A DNA stretch of 64,000 nt from Rugamonas aquatica. Lineage in GTDB: Bacteria > Pseudomonadota > Gammaproteobacteria > Burkholderiales > Burkholderiaceae_D. The translations under genes were made by a program, and so were the position numbers. Location of the stretch: positions 1 through 64,000 of the forward strand of contig NZ_WHUG01000015.1 of assembly GCF_009380215.1 (NCBI RefSeq), written 5' to 3'. Below the pieces are notes generated by a model. It was not told where the DNA came from. It was given only the letters and a program-made list of their open reading frames with translations, and made no database searches. Shown one piece after another: positions 63,301 through 64,000 of the stretch. Every line of letters starts with the position of its first letter. Positions within the stretch are counted from its first letter, which is position 1.

Positions 63301-64000
63301 AGCGTGCCGCCGCTATTGATGGCGCCCAGGTTGTCCAGCTGCTGCGCCACGCCCAGCCCCATGCGCTGCGCGGACGACACGGTAGCGCCCGCCGCGTTGC
63401 GCAAGGAACCCGCCGACAGGTCGAGAGTGCCATTGCCCGCGATCAAGCCACTGTTGCTGACCAGCCCCTGGGCGCCGACCGTGGCCGCGCCCGTCCCGAC
63501 GTTGACCAGGCGGCCGGCGCTGTTGTCGATCGAACCGGCTTGCAGCGTCAGGCTGCTGACGGCCGTGGCCGCTTCGATCACGCCGCTCGTATTGTTGAGG
63601 GCGCCAACCGCAGTCAGTGTCAGGTCGTGCTGTGCCTGGATCGTGCCGTGCGCGTTGTTGACGGCGCCTGCCACGGCCAGCGTCGCATTGCCGCTGGCCA
63701 GTACGTTGCCGCCCTGATTGCTCATGCTCACGCTGTCGATGGCGATGCCGGCGCCGCTGTCTTTCAGCGTGGCGATCTGGCCGCCGTCATTGTTCAGTAC
63801 GCCTGCGGCGATATGGGTCTGCCCCGCCGCGACGATCTGGCTGCTGTTGTTGAGCACGGCGGTGGTCTTGCTGAATTCCAGCGTGCCGCCGCTGGTGATC
63901 GTGCCCTGGTTGTCCAGACGCTGCGTCACCGCCACGTCCATTGCAAGCCCGGACGACACCTTGCCCGCCGCCTGGTTTTGCAGGCTGCCGGCCACCAGGT
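54381..64000 (-). CDS. Filamentous-haemagglutinin/CdiA-like exoprotein, partial, lipase-like C-terminus
   Basis: The last 3200 or so residues of a two-partner-secreted giant; its N-terminus (signal and TPS domain) is beyond the right edge. From the edge inward come six beta-helix super-repeats, an insert rich in charged and aromatic residues near 59.6-60.1 kb, a Gly/Ser/Asn linker near 59 kb, then FHA-2-type blocks (GGLIDGANGRTVLVAGQDI, SAGRDVINQS, AGRDLLVSSAQQSDSEKHSE). The tip of about 280 residues has NGIFNNAERAAQLAYQNAEN, then a nucleophile elbow NSLGHSRGTL (Ser 153 residues from the end), NDPVATS and SMHSCYG, in the order Ser-Asp-His of an alpha/beta hydrolase. A lipoprotein gene overlaps its stop by ATGA. 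The protein is probably surface-exposed and delivers the hydrolase on contact. Confidence 0.9.
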   Translation of the reverse strand, partial: LVAGSLQNQAAGKVSSGLAMDVAVTQRLDNQGTITSGGTLEFSKTTAVLNNSSQIVAAGQTHIAAGVLNNDGGQIATLKDSGAGIAIDSVSMSNQGGNVLASGNATLAVAGAVNNAHGTIQAQHDLTLTAVGALNNTSGVIEAATAVSSLTLQAGSIDNSAGRLVNVGTGAATVGAQGLVSNSGLIAGNGTLDLSAGSLRNAAGATVSSAQRMGLGVAQQLDNLGAINSGGTLTFNQATAVVNNSGQIAAAGQATIMAGSLNNDGGLIATLPNSGAGVMVSSQSLSNHGGRVQASGDATFNVGGALDNAQGTLQAGQDLHLNAAGALSNNAGVIEALASGSTMQVQAGSIANGSGRIVNVGTAATTIVAQGGISSSGTIAGNGALDLSAQSLQNSGTVSSARAMTLSLSQLLDNRGAINSGGTLDSLQTTAQVSNSGTITAAGGIAIGAGNLNNDGGQIATLSNSGADIRLDSQSMSNRGGSVLASGNAGVNVYGGLDNARGTLQAGRAMQVSAGGALGNAGGVIEALSAGSTLAVQGQSIDNTSGRMVNVGSGNTTIGSQSSIVSSGVIAGNGNLWLSALTAQNNAGGTLAAGGNLELAVTQQMQSQGTVSSAGTLNFTQSGADFRNSGQMIAGGAATFSAASFNNDGGQIATSSASGADISVTSQSISNRGGKIIASGNTTLSSDAGLDNALGTLQAGQSLKLGAGGALGNAGGTIEADGAVGTLDLTAATFDSSGGRIVNVGSGDTNILIASDMVNSGLIASNGNLNLTAHTLKNNTGGAIGSAKDLLLAVDQQVDNHAAITSSGKLTFQQAGANLNNDGQIVAGGVTTIVAKAINNNKGQIATAKGSGADLTLTANSLSNAQGQILADGKATLTIAGALDNVQGTIQSVKDMQVNATGALTNNGGAIEVAGATAALTLKAKSIDNGNGRIVNVGSGATSVTSTTGVTNAGVIAGGGNLLLSAVTLQNSATGVLASGKDMTLQVTQLLDNQGTVNSAGTLTFNQAGANLNNSGLIVSGGNAVIVANQINNNGGRIGTAAGSDGDLSLTAQQLSNEAGHITTGRDLAVITHVMQGNGELQGGRDLALTMDGDYTQGSGTQQFHSNRDLSLTVTGNIVNNATFEAVGKLTLSGNNVSNNAGAVMQGQGVAVNAAGNLGNAGQINGTATVDLKSGGIIDNSNAIVGGKLTLEAQNLNNTGASTLLGSTGSMALGVAGTVNNTGGASIYSGGGLSIAGALAGGTAGVVNNMSSTIEAAGDLSLNAGSVNNIRENVTLVKVQTVDETKQMSMPSWYHHGDNHNNYDPNSSNYVPSELYYVNPDDVLENQIMFAPDGNAYGRAVIRTHANDSAFFWAASGAYSAQGERLRITMTDGTRELYYMVRRDNQVNPDQGGSTDTPNFLYLGAVNSWHSAPIAYSSQYGNCSTNCVLFETQPQYNDPTSTIIRVTARAVAPQSGKLEQSRIAHHTAEEDQIAPGSGAVAQILSGGNMHLTVGQALNNQYGQIMATGGLAIDGGAAISNQGATLYRSHTFDGTWKTDDGQVVAYTMPSQTEIIGSAAGVISGGKGVSITGRSFSNVDVTAGTAGNIRDSVVVLPTGNNSANAASHATGNGASGGSAGGHVGGSGIGNNAGGAGMVGGSGIANQAAHGAQAGGSGVGNNAALGAQAGDSGLSNQATDAGLAAGSGLGNQAHTRLDTSGSGAYNGARDIDNINASGKASTAATSGPAKGSGASGKALGDVNSGHGASLAQNAAASGAVVKVAPNGLSLLNPNANGSYVFETRPQFANHGDWISSDYLLKALDTDPAVTQKRLGDGFYEQRMVRDQLNQLTGRAPTGGQSDDSRYKELMTSGISFAQQYDLRPGIALSADQISHLTSDIVWMETQTVSLPDGTVENVLVPKVYLAHAGGDAVKANGALVTGDGVSIKTSDSIVNRGGLIDGANGRTVLVAGQDIVNQGGAIKGGAMDLSAGRDVINQSLTVKQEYASSNTRGSYTTLSNQASITASGALAIKAGRDVTDTGGTIAGASVGIGAARDISFNALQTGSTYASQVSGFTEKDSSTTYKVGQVASSGDLKMVAGQDIKLSGTQVAIGATGNGTLVAGRDVSVAAVVNEFNLSKQNDPSSKHYDKEVRQEQNVVGASVAAGGSLTVKAGDSGLGSLAIAGSNLSGGGKVQLVASGDVSITQVQETHLSDLAHHDESSSMFKKSSNTSADYSKIDKVVGSGISGDSVVVKSGNDIVVNGSQLSATQALTLDAGRDLLVSSAQQSDSEKHSEQHQRSGFSFNVASGALGYSKSEQAKAGNSDTVTQVGSVLSGGSVSASSGRDTAIKGSTVVADHDIVIDAKRDLSIVSAENSSDGASSSSSKKSGSIGTTFQPAIGTVKNASDGTSFSVTQVGSQIASLGGNVTLKAGEQYTQTSSEVTVPKGDISIDAKDVLINAAMNSSNSSDHTTYSKTAIGGTVSMPMVDSLKSAGRMISAAQTTNDGRMQALAAVNAAGSVYSAYNAAEGITSIETAGIHVSISLGNQKSDSTVVRASETAVGSKVSAGGSVSINASGAGKDSNLMAIGSDIKAGKDVSLSADNQVNLLAAKDTASQHTTNSSSGASIGVGFNIGASTGFTVDLAVSQARGKADGDDIGYTNSHVTAGSKVNVNSGGDTTLKGGVIAAQTVVADIGGNLNIESLQDSSKFDSKQSSSGLNVSLCIPPFCVGTSTVSGSMSKSHANGDFLSVLEQSGIKAGDGGFQLDVDGKTKLTGGVVSSSDKAIADGVNSLRTAALSASDLANHSNASASSSGFSLSSDMLQTGKYGIAKGVLTNALGSTSDDGSSAGQTRSAVSAGAVTISDETLQKQLTGKTAEEAVASLNRDTAHAHVAAEMQDVQSMKKTVETDQAIKQETIKNVTALTDEAYRSRMVEKPTLYKVECQEASCVNNPNGITKVPTTKDALQSATDVNTVLAINGIFNNAERAAQLAYQNAENIDKTATNPEGNKPKTIFLLHVNEANNSLSELMAVGYEKLISSLDYKTANFLGYTNGAEEYAALLASRGAQPTNSLGHSRGTLLQESAFTILGARPDAAGNFYINPKLTVRGVGGAAGVVGYFEAASKIQGPKRIENSVTFNYFPNDPVATSIFAGANPGNWGLADLWQVYKSSNSMHSCYGSGASGCVQVEAPLSDGPKGTATGNATLIRFVDGKRVTSSVDENKKEQKK
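58880..59190 (-). repeat. Low-complexity Gly/Ser/Asn linker repeats in the FHA-like gene
   Basis: About 100 residues built from a 12-17 residue unit of the kind GGSGIGNNA / GGSGIANQA / AGDSGLSNQA / AGSGLGNQA, six to seven copies. It breaks the regular beta-helix between the adhesin-like N-terminal rod and the FHA-2 region before the toxin-like tip. It looks like a flexible hinge that grew by slipped duplication. Confidence 0.7.
61020..63990 (-). repeat. Six super-repeats (about 579 bp) in the FHA-like gene
   Basis: Landmarks such as QxLDNxGxIxSGGTLxF, GQIAAAG..LNNDGGxIAT, SMSNxGGxVxASG and IVNVGSGxT recur in the same order with a period of about 193 residues (575-580 bp). Each unit contains several of the 20-residue turns of an FHA beta-helix. 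The first unit is cut by the window edge. Confidence 0.75.

Noticed and set aside
60880..63717. Plus-strand frame of 945 codons opposite the FHA repeats
   Set aside because: Pro/Leu/Ala-rich repeated translation that follows the beta-helix repeat period of the opposite strand; no start context or domain.
63993..63995. GTG at 63995 as the start of the FHA-like protein
   Set aside because: It lies inside the first visible super-repeat, with no signal or TPS domain; the gene clearly continues past the window edge.

Overview
This is a high-GC window from what looks like a Gram-negative betaproteobacterium of the Oxalobacteraceae type (Duganella / Massilia / Janthinobacterium relatives). The inference rests on a PEP-CTERM protein, a LolC/E-LolD pair, an LptA-like protein, very large exported repeat proteins and the recJ neighbourhood. 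No rRNA, tRNA, CRISPR array, insertion sequence or prophage gene was seen. Gene functions are read from motifs by eye; no database search was possible.

Left arm (1-12.7 kb, minus strand): a tightly coupled operon. It encodes a 2297-residue secreted SpvB/FG-GAP protein with eleven alternating Ig-like repeats, a 1361-residue RHS protein whose variable C-terminus carries a PD-(D/E)XK nuclease signature, an orphan 299-residue protein, a PilO/GspM-like membrane protein and the start of another membrane protein. A perfect FNR-type box lies just upstream.

12.8-24.2 kb (minus strand): comEC, then a compact operon that I read as an undescribed graspetide-type RiPP cluster. It has a 57-residue Cys-flanked precursor (19041-19214), an MvdC/MvdD-like ATP-grasp ligase, a Clp-fold SDH-type serine protease and an ABC half-exporter. 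Upstream of it lie a CsgG/HfaB-like protein, a lipoprotein, TatD, LolD and LolC/E.

24.2-34.2 kb (minus strand): a PEP-CTERM protein with a possible internal thioester, and a 2996-residue calcium-binding type adhesin with 22 SdrD-B repeats, including a recent-looking duplication of a six-repeat block.

34.2-54 kb (mixed strands): housekeeping and accessory metabolism. In order: a conserved gene plus recJ, an LptA-like protein, an NTF2-like protein, a Xre-RES toxin-antitoxin pair with an operator over its -10, DUF2288, a GH13 amylase with CBM20, a GntR regulator, a GH43 arabinanase coupled to a lipase-chaperone-like gene, 8-oxoguanine deaminase plus a purine permease, LysR diverging from an AhpD-like protein and a PPOX-ferredoxin reductase fusion, YbaK, DUF4272, a secreted protein and an aldo/keto reductase.

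Right arm (53.6-64 kb, minus strand): the C-terminal 3200 residues of a filamentous-haemagglutinin/CdiA-like exoprotein. It ends in a lipase-like GHSRG domain and overlaps by ATGA a lipoprotein gene that is a good candidate for its immunity protein. The window is thus rich in contact or secreted effectors (RHS, FHA/CdiA) and adhesins, with one likely peptide natural-product locus.
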